NCBI GenBank assembly: GCA_030278955.1
Contig: JAOANR010000005.1
Location: forward strand, 1,035,431 to 1,099,430
Length of the DNA: 64,000 bases
Reading direction: 5' to 3'
From: Hygrophila difformis
Taxonomy: Eukaryota > Streptophyta > Magnoliopsida > Lamiales > Acanthaceae
The translations under genes were made by a program, and so were the position numbers. The notes beneath the pieces are model-generated. The model made no database searches and had not been told where the DNA came from. It saw nothing but the letters and a program-made list of their open reading frames with translations. This document shows, piece by piece, positions 46,739-59,800 of this stretch; position 1 is the stretch's first letter; every line of letters begins with the position of its first letter.

Positions 46739-47016
46739 GAAAAAAAAAGCTAAATCAGTCCGTTTTTTTTTTTTTCCCAATGGGTCCGCTACATATACTA
46801 ATACGTCCCAATTGGTCCTCCACCCACTAATTATGACCTAATTACATATTTTTAGAATAAATCAATGCCACGTCAGCGTCCTAGAAGGATTAGTGATTTT
46901 TGGACTAAAATGGATATAATTAGCATAGGTAGCGGACTAAATCGGCAATAAAATTAAAAAATGACCGATTTGGCTTTTTTGAAAAGAAAACGGATGTATT
47001 TGGGCTTTTTTCCGAA
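46739..47016. mobile_element. Foldback MITE candidate
   Basis: The left arm (GGAAAAAAAAAGC, GTCCGTTTTTTTTTTTT, GGTCCGCTACATATACTAAT) reappears inverted in the right arm (GGAAAAAAGCCC, ATCCGTTTTCTTTTC, AGTCCGCTACCTATGCTAAT). The centre contains GCCACGTCAGCG. Arms of about 100 bp are imperfect. No clear target duplication was found, so the superfamily is open (Mutator-like is possible). Confidence 0.4.
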
Positions 47017-47107
47017 ATCCATTTAACATAAATCTTTAATTGCATTATATAATCAACTGTATGAATTGCAATATCCACTTCATTATATTCGTATAACCCC
47101 ATCTCTG

Positions 47108-47139
<32 letters not shown>

Positions 47140-47727
47140 CACGCAAATCAAACTCACGATCAAATAATTAAAAAGGGTGGTGGATTATATGTACATTTTA
47201 CACAAATCCCATTATTATTAAAAATCAGAAGAAAATACCCAATAAAACAAAGACGCATCCCATCATCAATCCTAGTTCATTATAATACACTGGCAACAAA
47301 ACGGTGACAACGAAATACTGCGGCAGAACAGTGAACGACATGATGCGCCATACGACGGCGAAAGAAGGCGAGAGAGGTGACCGCTGGCGGGCAGTAAAAA
47401 GGGTTGGGTGTTATGAATCGGGTCGGATTGAGTGGATAATGAGTTGGGTTACAGACAGGTCTAGATTTTTCAAGAATTAAAAAGTTGAGGTTTATTTTTT
47501 GGGAACAAAAAAATTTAGGTACTAAATTGACCAATATCAAATCATTGAGATGTATAAAATGGGATTTGCTCAAAAAAAAAAAAAAAAAAAAAACATTCAT
47601 TCAACAAAAAAACAAGCGTTATATAAATAACATTATTCCAACATATAATCAAAATTTACAATGGCTGATTAACAGATAGATACTCAGGACACTAGTATGT
47701 ATACTTCCTTCTATATCTATATATAGA

Positions 47728-47728
47728 T

Positions 47729-47767
<39 letters not shown>

Positions 47768-47772
47768 CATAT
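47728..47772. repeat. (CA)n(TA)n microsatellite in the callose synthase 3' flank
   Basis: Alternating AC then AT dinucleotides, about 100 bp downstream of the stop codon. Similar compound repeats occur in introns at 58523-58565, and a (GT)n at about 53489-53516. Confidence 0.95.
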
Positions 47773-47866
47773 CACACAATGAGATAAATCACATACATAG
47801 AGCCAGCCAAGTGGCAAGCGAGAATATACCCTGTTTGTGCATGCAGATTGCAGAATTCTGTCATCA

Positions 47867-50800
47867 TCACTCCTTGTTGCTGGATGATCGATCCTTCTTT
47901 GGTCCCCCAAGAATACGTGAAATCTGAAGACCTCTGCTGAACGCTTGGTTGAACAACATTCGGGTCTGGAACTCCGAAACAAAAGGGAACCATGCCAAGA
48001 ATGCCACAGGAGTGAACAACAACAATCCAATCACAATTTCATAGCCTCGTGCCAGTGTCCTAACTGATGTCCATATCCCAAGTCGAACCACTAAAGGCTT
48101 CAAAGCTTGTGCAATCTGTTAGCAAGTTGCAGGCAGTGTTGAGAACTTGCTTATAAATCAACATTTGGCTAACGAATGTAAATATGATGATGATGATAGA
48201 GTAAAGTGGTACCAAGAGCAATCCCCATCCAGTGGGCATGAAGGCGAGAATGCAAACTATAATGTCAAGGAATGTGATGTGAGGAAGAGCAATCAGGATA
48301 ATTAGGATCGTAACAAATGCAAGGAAAATAAAGCCCTTGATAATCCGAAACACGAGCTGATAATCAGCACTGAATTGCCTCCTTCCAACCGAAACCACCT
48401 TGAGATTGAATTTCAGCACAACAAATAAAAACTTTATCAATAACTTGAAAAATAAACATTGTTAAGTTAATAAACAACCCCGTTACCTTCATAATTACCA
48501 AGACCACAACGATCACCAACCATGATAGACCATAAACCTATCCAAAAAGACACATGTTTTAGTTACCACCACAGGACAATGACAAATGAGACAAGTTTGA
48601 ATATGGAATGTAAAACTATACCAGAAAGCTTGTCGTCCTCTTGGTGAAGCTCAAGTGATAAATTAGTCCATACTGATAAATGAAAAATCTTAGAGACAGC
48701 AATATCTCAAAAATGATGCCACGCACCCCAGTATGGAAGAGGTGCTCTTGTTCTTTCTCCCACCATGATTCCCAACTCTTTTCCGGGGCTACACCGATGC
48801 CTCCTCGATTACTCATCCATTTATTCCAATCTGTCCAGTCATCCACTATCTTTTGCCATTCAAATCCTGAAGGATTAAATAGGAAAGGAGCAAACAGCCA
48901 TGTGCCCACCAAGAACCATATAGATATGGTAATCAATACATACGCAACAACCCCTCTATATGCTCGGCCAAATATATGGTACACGAGAAGCAAAACCATC
49001 AATTCGATTCCCTTGACAAAATGGCTCCGGGAATACAACCGATAGTTGTCAGCAAACTTAGCGTGAAACACAACAAACCCTCGACCTGTGCCTCTATACC
49101 TTGCACCACCATGAAGCAACGTCCGTCCGAAATAATGGGTCCTTGTACCAAGAGAGTGCGTAAAAAACACTGGAGCAAGTTGTAGTTGCNNNNNNNNNNN
49201 NNNNNNNNNNNNNNNNNNNNNNNNNNNNNNNNNNNNNNNNNNNNNNNNNNNNNNNNNNNNNNNNNNNNNNNNNNNNNNNNNNNNNNNNNNNNNNNNNNNN
49301 NNNNNNNNNNNNNNNNNNNNNNNNNNNNNNNNNNNNNNNNNNNNNNNNNNNNNNNNNNNNNNNNNNNNNNNNNNNNNNNNNNNNNNNNNNNNNNNNNNNN
49401 NNNNNNNNNNNNNNNNNNNNNNNNNNNNNNNNNNNNNNNNNNNNNNNNNNNNNNNNNNNNNNNNNNNNNNNNNNNNNNNNNNNNNNNNNNNNNNNNNNNN
49501 NNNNNNNNNNNNNNNNNNNNNNNNNNNNNNNNNNNNNNNNNNNNNNNNNNNNNNNNNNNNNNNNNNNNNNNNNNNNNNNNNNNNNNNNNNNNNNNNNNNN
49601 NNNNNNNNNNNNNNNNNNNNNNNNNNNNNNNNNNNNNNNNNNNNNNNNNNNNNNNNNNNNNNNNNNNNNNNNNNNNNNNNNNNNNNNNNATTAGAACAAA
49701 ATCAGTTAATGCAGTACGGAAACCATATTCGAGGCCTATCTCCATCATCATGGGTAAAGCCATTAAAAGCCCAATTTGCACAAATGACTGAGAAGCAAGA
49801 GCAACTTGAAGAGGTTTGTTGTCCCGAATTGCTGGATGACTGCTCAACTCCTCTTCAAGCCCACTTAATACAAGATAAAGACGACCGTAGAGAAACACAT
49901 ACACCGTTAGAACAGTAAGCTGCCAAAATAAAATATAAGGTTGAGAAACAAGATCACGAAAAAGGCAAGAAAATCCAGGATAAATTTGTACCAGAGTACT
50001 AAAGTAAAAGCCCACTGTCGTGAAATAGCATGATAACATGCGGAAAAAGTCAAAACGGTGGCCCAGCCTATAGACATCACGACTCACGGCCTGCTCCCCA
50101 TTACCACAGGCTATCTTAGCTTCAAAAAGTGAGATTTGGTTGAGGCCAACATCCCTTCCTTTGCCCACTTGTATGTATTCATGGTGAGTGACATTGCCTC
50201 CACGAAGGGTGGAATTGAAACCTTTACAAACAATAAGTAAATCAATAGAATGAACAAATCATTCATTCGGAAAACTAAGAGCTTTTTAAGAATATGGTGC
50301 CTGCAAATATATCCTCGCTCAAGTTGATGATTCGAGAAGCTTTGCTGATGCCTCCTCGTGTTAGATGAAACAACCTATCGAAAATGTCTGGATGGCCATA
50401 GTGGAAACGGACCCTAAAATGGCAAAAAAAAAAAGAATATGAATCACAACATAATATGTGTGTGTGTGCACGCGCCACAGGCATACATAAATCTAAGAAA
50501 AAAATCTTCTACAGGAACTGGTTTTACTGAGCCTTATTTATTGGCATTTGTATTCAATTCATAGGACACAAAATGAAAGTGGAGGCATGTTGGATTAGCA
50601 TCTCTGAAACATGAAACTGGAAAATAATGGATATTCTTGGCTTGTTTGAAGAGTTCAGCATTCAGAACAAGGAAAACAGATGGAGCAAAAAGTTTAGATT
50701 TGGATGAAAAATGGTAAACCAATCTGGTTCAATAGCTTACTTCAATGGATTCGCCAGCAACCTTTGGCCAATTGTCACAAAACTAGTCTCTTGCATTGAC

Positions 50801-53800
50801 ATGAACCATGCAAGTGAAGAAACACTGCATACAGATTCATGCATTAGTCGACTGACAATTCAGATGGGGAATCAAAATGTGTTTCATGTCTTCTTCAGGC
50901 CTTTTGAGTGGCCATACCTGCCAGTAAATATGTGCTCTCTAAGTCCAAGAATTGTCGGTTTTCTCACACCATGTGTTTTAAGAAACTCTTGCAATACATT
51001 TCTCATTTTGAAGGCTTCCTCCATGTAGTTGTCCTGGAATTATAACACTTGAGCATTGGCATCACAATAAGAACCCATTTCGACGGGCTTCTAAAAGAAT
51101 CAAAAGCCAAAAGACACCTTTGATTGGGCTTGAAGCAAAGCATAATTTGAAGCAAAAGTTAGTGTTCATATTAGCTTTCAAAAGTAACTTTCTGTACAAA
51201 ATGGTTAGGATATGAACAATTAAGTTATTTCGAAATGTAAAATGACCATAAATAGTTTTAATATAATAGGAGTATTTATGTAGTGTGATTTTGTAATTCC
51301 TATAATGTTTGAAGTGTTTTCCAAAAAAGCAGCTGAAACCTACCCCTCAAAAAAGTTATTTCTGTTTTTGAGGGTGCTTTCACCCTACTCCAAACTCCTA
51401 TATTTTGTGCAGAAGAGTAAAGGAAAAAGCCAAAGCACTGACAAAAGGTCCATCCAAACAGGTAAAGTTTATGAAATACGTAGTTTTTATTATCTCAACA
51501 CAGCCATCGGCCACATTACCTGATTCATATCAATTGTTTGCAATCCTTCACCACGGGTAAAGATTATGGCATGATTTTGATTTTCTGGTTTGCCTTCGCC
51601 CAATATGGCAGGTCCCGGAAGCTTTATCTTATAAATAACTTGGTCCAACTTCTGATTGGGATCAGATGAGTCAATAACAGACTTTGGTGAAGCTTTCACA
51701 AGAGCTGAATAGTACACTTTGTCAACCGTTTTCCCTGATTTATCTTTACCCGTTTCCTCAACCTCATCAACATAAGCTACCCTAACAGATGGGTATCTGC
51801 ACACATAATCATGAAAAAATTCATAAATTTATGACCTAAATGAGAGATTGATTGATCAAAAGGACCATACTTCGTCATAAGTCTCAGGATATCCGTGGCA
51901 CGGCGGTCCCCAGATCTTTTCTGAATTCCATATTGTTGGCAGGAGACCACATATGTGAACTTCATGTCCGCCACCGCCTGGCATTGTGTGAACAATGAAC
52001 TTTGATTTGTCAATTGTTCATCCTTACTCATTTCAACAATATCCTTGTAGCCCTTCATTAAATCTGTGCAACAATCAATGGCACATTACTTTCTCCGCAT
52101 GCGGCTATGTGAACAGTAAAGCAACTATGGGACAAAAATTTCTCAAGCACCTTCCTCCTTTGCCATATCAAGAAAAGCCTGAAGTTCCAAAGCTTGCCGA
52201 TAGTACATCATTCCTCGCACTGGGCAACAACAGCCAGATCACAAACATACAGAATACTCACTTGACACAATCTAGTCTAAAAGCCAAAAAGCAATCGATT
52301 ATTACCAGTCTTTGTCAGTGTTTGCCCTCGATATGATGCCCACAAACGTAGCTCCTCTTCCAAATGAGTATTCCCTTTCAGATCCTCTTCACTTGGACAA
52401 TCAACTCGCTCCAGAAAGTTTTCCCACTCATCTGCAAGTTTGAAACATTTGCTCATATGCATATTACAAAGTCGTGTTAGCGCATATGGATGATGTCATC
52501 ATCAAATATAAAAAGAAAACAGACCTGGGAAAATCTTTTGTAAATAAAACAGTATTGAAACACCATCTTCATTTTGCTTGTCCAGCAGATCAATAGAGAA
52601 TAGAACCTCTTCATCATAGTAAGGAGTCAAGATGCTACAGAAACAATAATTAAGGTTAACTCAAACTATTGTGCAACAGCTAGATGAAATATGTAATGGT
52701 TTGTCCATAGCGTATGCTAAACAACCCCAATTCAAAAGCCCCTCTTTTCCACAATTATAGATATGAGTTGGGTTGAAAACCAAACAAATCTAATACACAG
52801 CAAAACCAGTTATATTAAAAGAATATGCATATTCATCTGTATCCACATGTTGAAATTTGGGATGAAAAGGAAGTAAATAAAGATTCTGCAATAAACTTTT
52901 CTGTTTTAGATAGACAATTTACCAGCATACAGGTGTCTGCAACTAGAAGTTAGAATAAATTAGAATTGTGTCTGCAACTAGAAGTTAGAATAGATTAGAA
53001 TATATGTTGTGTAATTCCACTATGGAACAGTCGCTAACTATTGGACTATTGGGAAAAATCGTGCACATCAATCATATGATACTACCCAGAAGAAAATGAT
53101 GATAATGTGACACAAAGAATGGAAAGAACACTCAAGGGACCCCAAATTAGAATGTTAATAGACAAAATAAAGAACAATTTCCAATATAATTATGCATTGA
53201 TCTTCACAGACTTACGAGAAGGAAAGCATATTGCGAACTTTGGGAGGTGGAGGCATGTCCATAAACAATGAATTTGAGAAGAATGAAATGCGCCTCCTGG
53301 CTTCTAAATTGGATGGGACATCCATTGCAGATTCCTTCACAGTAAGTAGTAGATGAAGCCGCCTAATCTGAAAAGGCAACAAGAAACTTATCTTTAGTGC
53401 AGATTTGCAGATATCATTCCAGATATCCACGCTATGCATTCAAGACACCCAACCTGCTTAGTGGTTTCTCCTATTTATAAATAAACATGAGTGTGTGTGT
53501 GTGTGTGTTTGTGTGTAATATATAATATCTTTATCATTACAACCTCCTTTGATTCTTAATATCAATTGCTTAATTACCTTCTCTCTCCAAGCCTCTGTTG
53601 CATCCTTCACCGGAAAATTGAGTGATGAAAAGTACTGATATTGTTGATTAAGAGAAGTCATCCCCTGATGCATGCCATAGGAGCCATCATGGTTGGACTC
53701 TTGCATACTAGAAACCAATATTTTTAAAAATAAAAAATAAAAAAAAATGAGTAAAATTCATTCTTCATATAAAAAGCAACAGCACCAGTAGATAAATGCT

Positions 53801-56800
53801 GCATCGTTACCTCGGGACAGTATCCCCCATTATGTCTCTAGTCACAACCTCGAGCATGTTCAGTAAGACAATAACCACATCATCCTTCTTCTCCTTATTG
53901 TTTTCTCTCTGCAAGATACAAATTATTTGTTTTTGGACTTTCAAACAATGAACAGCCAGGTAATAGCATTGAAGTTAAGTGTAAAGTCTCCTTACCAGAT
54001 GTTCTATAAGCTGCACAAAGTGATCATACAGGGCAGGGAGAGCACTCATATCAAATTCATTTATGAGATTGCCTTCTTCTATGTGCTTATCAACATTCGA
54101 AAATATCTCATTTATGACACTAAAAAAGCATAAGAACAGAAGAATAAATAATAAACAAATGATGAAATGAGATCACACGAACATTTAGATTTCTTTGGGC
54201 AGTAGACTTACCGCTTGTCACGATCTCCCAAAACCAAAAAGTTAAGGATATTTTTACAAGAAGCATAACACTCGCGAATGGCACAGACCATATAAATGTC
54301 AGCATTCAATCTCTTGTTCAGCTCTTTATCTCTCCCAGTGCTGTCTTTTGCCATATCAAGAGCTATCGGAAGCTTCAAAGAAAACAACATACATCAATTT
54401 TTGGCTTAATATTTCTTTCTTTTCTTTCTTTCAGTTCAAGGAATCTTACCTTGCTAGCAAGAAGAAATGGAGGCCATTGAATAAGGTCCAATTCCCGGTC
54501 AGCACTATATGGCACAAGCAATAGGTTCATTTCTCTGAAAATGGGGAAAAAGATATGGATAAAATCAAATCTACACTATGAATATGAGCGTTCTCCAAGA
54601 AAGCAAATCATTATAGGGATAACGATCAGACCTATTAGTTATAATATCCTCCTCTCTGAAACTTTCAATTATCTGGTTCCATATCTGAGAAAATCGAGCT
54701 GCCTCCTTCTCTTTATTAGATTTAATCTACAAAGGTTATCAAATGTCATTGGGAAATACCGATCTTCAGTACTTGCCAAGAACACAGGATAAATGAATAC
54801 AGTTTTAAAAAATATCATAATTAACCTCGGGAAATTTGCGGGAGAACGCGGCCTTCAGCCCCTTTGGCTTTTCATCCTTTTCTGCTGGAATCAAACAGGC
54901 ATTGAAGGCACCAGGTATTGACAAAAATCGAGACCTAAGCATTGCCAGTGTCCGGATCTGACAAAGAGCAGAAAAAAGGATTTCATGAGCTAAAAGATAA
55001 CAATCACAAATGCAAAACTATCTTTTTCTTAAGAATTTGGGGAAATTTTATGTGAGAAATTCTGACTAACTATTTCGCAAAACTGGGATTTTGAGGATTT
55101 TCTGCTTATGTAGATCATAGAAAAATAGAAAACACTTCAAACACATTTTCCAGGAAAATATGCTGAAGGATAATTACCAAATATTTTTATGCATTCCTTA
55201 AAAAAATACTGATGGATTATGGGGCCAAAGAAAATCTTTAGATAGGCGAGGAAAGATTCTACAAATGAAACCTAATTTTAGCCAGCTCAATTCTAAAACA
55301 TTGTGGAAAAAGTTCTATTTTCTGAGAATAAAGACATAATTGCCTGAAAACTCCACATGATAGTAGGAGCATAAAAACTAAAGAATTCCATATCCAGTGA
55401 GAACATTAAGACTGAAGAGAGCAGTCAGACCAAAAACTGTACAAGTGCACAACTATTGAGTAGATAACTGTGATTGCATGAAAAATGCATTTTCTATTCC
55501 CTATATAAACAATTTTCTGTAGTTAGTTCATTTCCATAATTAATGGGAATGTTTGCTTTTTTCGTTCTATCATTTGTCTATCAAACTAACTAACTGCTGA
55601 TGTACACCAGACAGCCAATTTCTCCTTCCAGTTTTTTCAGTGTTAAATTGGGGATTTTTTTCATCAAAGAGACATAGGACTTGAAGAGTATATATATAAA
55701 TAACCAGCCTTGAGAATTCCAACCTACCTCACCCAAACGGCGAAATGCACCGTATATGCCACCAAATATTGTGGAGAAGATTGCATACCAAATTTGAGTG
55801 TCCATAAAATATACCTTGAAAAGACCACCACCAATAGAGAATTGCAATTTTTAGAGCACAACATGCATGCAAAAATGGATTACCCCAAGAAAAACCATGG
55901 ACATACAATCATAATGGGAGACCAAAGGGCAATCACGACTCCAATGTTGTTTTTTGCTGAAAAAATTCAAATAAGTCAAAAAGGATTATTGTGTCTTTGA
56001 ACACAAATATGAACATGAACCCAAAAGATTAAGCAAAAGGCAGTTAATAAAACTACCTTGAGGGAAGAACTCATGCCATTTATAACTGGGTATGCGAACC
56101 TGCATGATTTCTTTTGTTGGACCAACAAGAGGCTTTATCTGCAACCAAGAAAATGCATCAAATTCCCATAGTCCCTGTTGGAGGAATTAGTAAGTGATAT
56201 AAACTAAGGCATCTCCCTTTTAGTTTTAACTTTTAGGTGAGATGGTCATCTAATACCATATCCAGGCAAGGAGTTCCATGTTTGAATCCCCCCATCACTG
56301 ATTTATAAAAATAAAATAAAAGATACACATGAGGACGCATCATGGAAGCACTAAATAATAGAATAATGGATCTCCCAATCAGCTTAAACGAAATAGTCCT
56401 TTGATAGTTGATAGTTCCAAACTATAATTCACCATGCTAAGATTTGGAGACCCTCTTATGCCTGTAGGCTCATATTTCTAACAGTATATAACCCAATTTC
56501 TATTCTACGCAGTTCGTGTTTACAGCAATTTAAACACAGAGAGTGGAAAGGCACCTCTATATAAAAGCTAAACGCCAGTTTCGCTGTGAGGAGGAGAACC
56601 CAGAACATTGTATACCTGAAAAATGGTACCACCATCCTGAATTTAAGGGAGAAAGTATCTTATGCAAATAAATCAAGTCTGAAAGTTAAACAATGCATAC
56701 TTGAATACAGAAAAAGGATTTTCTTGCATTCCCCTTCCAACGTAAAGCCGTGGCTACAGGGTACCAGAGAAACATAGTGAGAATATAATGAGCACTTGAT

Positions 56801-59800
56801 CAAGGAAGAAGAGGTTCTTTAATAGACGAAAACAACAAGAAGGCAATGTTGGACTCAGGAGACATTTGATACCTGAGACCACCACATCATAAGCCTCACA
56901 ATTTTGTAGTCGGATCTTTCAAGAACCCTCCGAATGGATGGAAACAAAAATAACAAAGCAGAGAGCATATTTGGAGATAAGTAAATCAGAACCGCAACAA
57001 TGAATAAAGGAGGTGAACCAGGACCATTCCCAAACCAACTCTTAATAGTCTGTGCAAATCCAGGAGGGTTTTGCCAACTGTATGCATAAGTCACTGTCAA
57101 CACAATCACCCAAGCTGCAGCAGAAACAACCTTCAATATGTATCTCAGCTTCACATGCAATGACATGCTCCTTCTTGCTTTCCAGCTCAGAACAACATCA
57201 AGAGCGGCTGTGCGACAATATATAGCAATTTAACACAGAAAATAGAGATGCCATGAACTTCAACTATAATACTCTTAAAGTAAACATCTACGGAATGAAA
57301 TGGTCATGTTCTTTTGAGTTTTGCGACAAAAGCACCATATTCCAAAGTAAACCATATATTTCTGGATGTCAAACCTTTAAAGACTATTAAACAACATATA
57401 GCATCTTAATCAAGAGAGAAGCAAATATACTTATATACTATGGCTTTTGTCCTGGTGCGTAAAGATAATTCAATATAAGAAATTAACTGTTTCACTTTGT
57501 TACCTTGTATAAATTTTAGTACAGCTGCTGTAATGAAAATACTTAGCACTTTCTTGAACACATCACGATCAAAAATAGCACCTAGATCTCCACGATCCCA
57601 AGCAATAATGATCATTGCCTTTAGTTGAAAACACATTTTGAAATGGGATTAAACAAAGAAACTGTAATATTGCAAAATGATTAAATGCTGGTAAAAAGTC
57701 AAGTGCACCTGTAAGCTCAAAATAAAAAAGCTCCACATCCTATCAAAGCTCCGAAATACATGCCAAAAAGAGCGGATCTCAACAAAGTTTATTTTTTCAA
57801 TCCACCGATCTCCTTTGGCAGATGTAGTTTCAATGTCCTGAGAATTTCAGATTATCATTTATAAAAAGCAAAAATCAGTTGGCAAGGCACTATGTCAGAC
57901 AAACCAAACATGAAACCCTTTAGAAAACTTAATGACTATAATAGCCAAGTTGAAACTAGAGTTATAACTGGATGGTAGTAACCACAAACTATGGGAGCTA
58001 GAGTTCAATTAGAGAATGGTAACCCTGCTTCAACTAACAAACAAATGTGGTGAAACTAAAATAAAAATTTACTGTAACATGGCATCATCCCAAACACAAT
58101 CTGCCAAATTATGTATGACTATGATATTGAAAATTTGACATCCAGCAAGGCGCAAGCTGTACGAACATTATTTAAATCCCAATATCTGTGGAAAAACAAC
58201 AAAGGCAGACTCTAAAACATAGCCTAGCCTACAATTCTCTGCGTGAAAACAGGTAGATCATTATGATTGCTCCCTCTGTCTATTCACTGGATTCTTGCTC
58301 TCTGCCATCCTCTTTCTCATTAGTAAGATCACCCACGAAGTTGCTTCTTAGATTCAGAACTAAAAATACTTCTGTCCTGATTTTGTAAGAGGGGGTGTAA
58401 ATTACTTAATTTGTATGACTGCATACAGTGGTAGATATGAAACAGGGTAGGTTTATGATGCCGTATGCAACACTGACCCATACTTCATTCAAGGAAACGG
58501 ATTCAAGGTACTCGTGTGAAAAACACACTCACACACACACACACACACATATATATGTATATATAGCAATAGAAGGGGAGGGATACATTCCAAATAGCAG
58601 CTATACAACACAAGGATGTCAACATACTGACCGACCGATTCAAACCTAAGACCTCTTGATACCAGCATTCTGGACTTACCACCAACCTCTCACCTCATAG
58701 GTAAATTTGTAACATTAATTTAACAAACCTCACATATTATGAGAAATAAAATCACTGTGCATGCAACAAATTAATGACACTACAAAAAATGGCAATGAAA
58801 GTGTTGCAAAAAGTTGGAGAAAAATTTATTCCAGTCTATTATACAATCAAAATGACAAGAAAATAATCAAAGGTAAAAGGTATAAATATATGCATAGCAC
58901 ACAAAAAGACATTGTACCTCCCGCCTATTTGTTGCATGGAGTTGTTTTACAGGAAGATGGAAGAAATCAGCATCAGCACGCATGGGCCATCCTAGTCTGA
59001 AGCAATTCACTGACCTACAATTTGATGACCATATAAGTTGCATACTACATAATTAAGAAAGTCAGAAAGGTGAAAATGTTACCAAAAATATTCATTCAAA
59101 TCGTCATAGTTCCTCCACAAAGAATGTTTGGATATTCCGCCTTTGCTCTTTTTGGATTCCTGAGAGGCATGAAGGAACAATCATAGATAGGAGGAGTGGG
59201 AATGACTTGAAGCATGTTTAAGTCCACAAAAGTTATGAGAATCACCATAGCTATGACATTGTAAATTGGAGTTACAACTTTTGTCAAGAAGGCCTCTTCC
59301 TTGCCACCATAGGCAGGTTTAATATGCTCACCAGTCATGGGACTAACACTTCCAGCAAGCAAGCCATACAACTCAAATGCCATCTAAACAAATGTGAGAG
59401 CTAATGAAGTTAGCTTGTATCCATGAAGGACAGGTGTTGCATCATTTGTCAATTTATGCTTCAATGATCCATTCACGGTAGTAACAAATGATAATAAGCA
59501 TTACATAGATAGGAAACTTAAATGGCTACAGAAGATAGAATCAGCAACCTTACCAGTCTAACCATTAATTCCACCCTGTCAGTCGAACATCTCATTATCA
59601 TCCATAATAATTTCCCTCGCTCTATATGCACTCAACCATTTTCAATCACAGAATGCAGGGTAAAAAACATGGACTACTACTAGCCGTACATAATGTACTT
59701 GATCATCAAGTAATGGTGGCTCAGGTTATAAAATTTCTTCAAGAGTTGCACAAAAGAAAGCACAAGCACAAATCTTAACAAGCCTACTTTAAGTGCAAAA

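Larger units (their letters stand above)
45711..47866. other. AT-rich intergenic spacer downstream of callose synthase
   Basis: No gene seen. It holds two copies of ACCGAGAACTCCGGTTTAAA (about 45777 and 46497), an (ATT)n microsatellite, a foldback MITE candidate, A-rich runs near 47110-47137 and 47572-47593, and CACTACAAG-type motifs near 46101 and 46272. The last 200 bp are probably callose synthase 3' UTR. Confidence 0.5.

Noticed and set aside
49186..49791. 201-codon plus-strand frame
   Set aside because: It reads through the second N gap and is antisense to a callose synthase exon.
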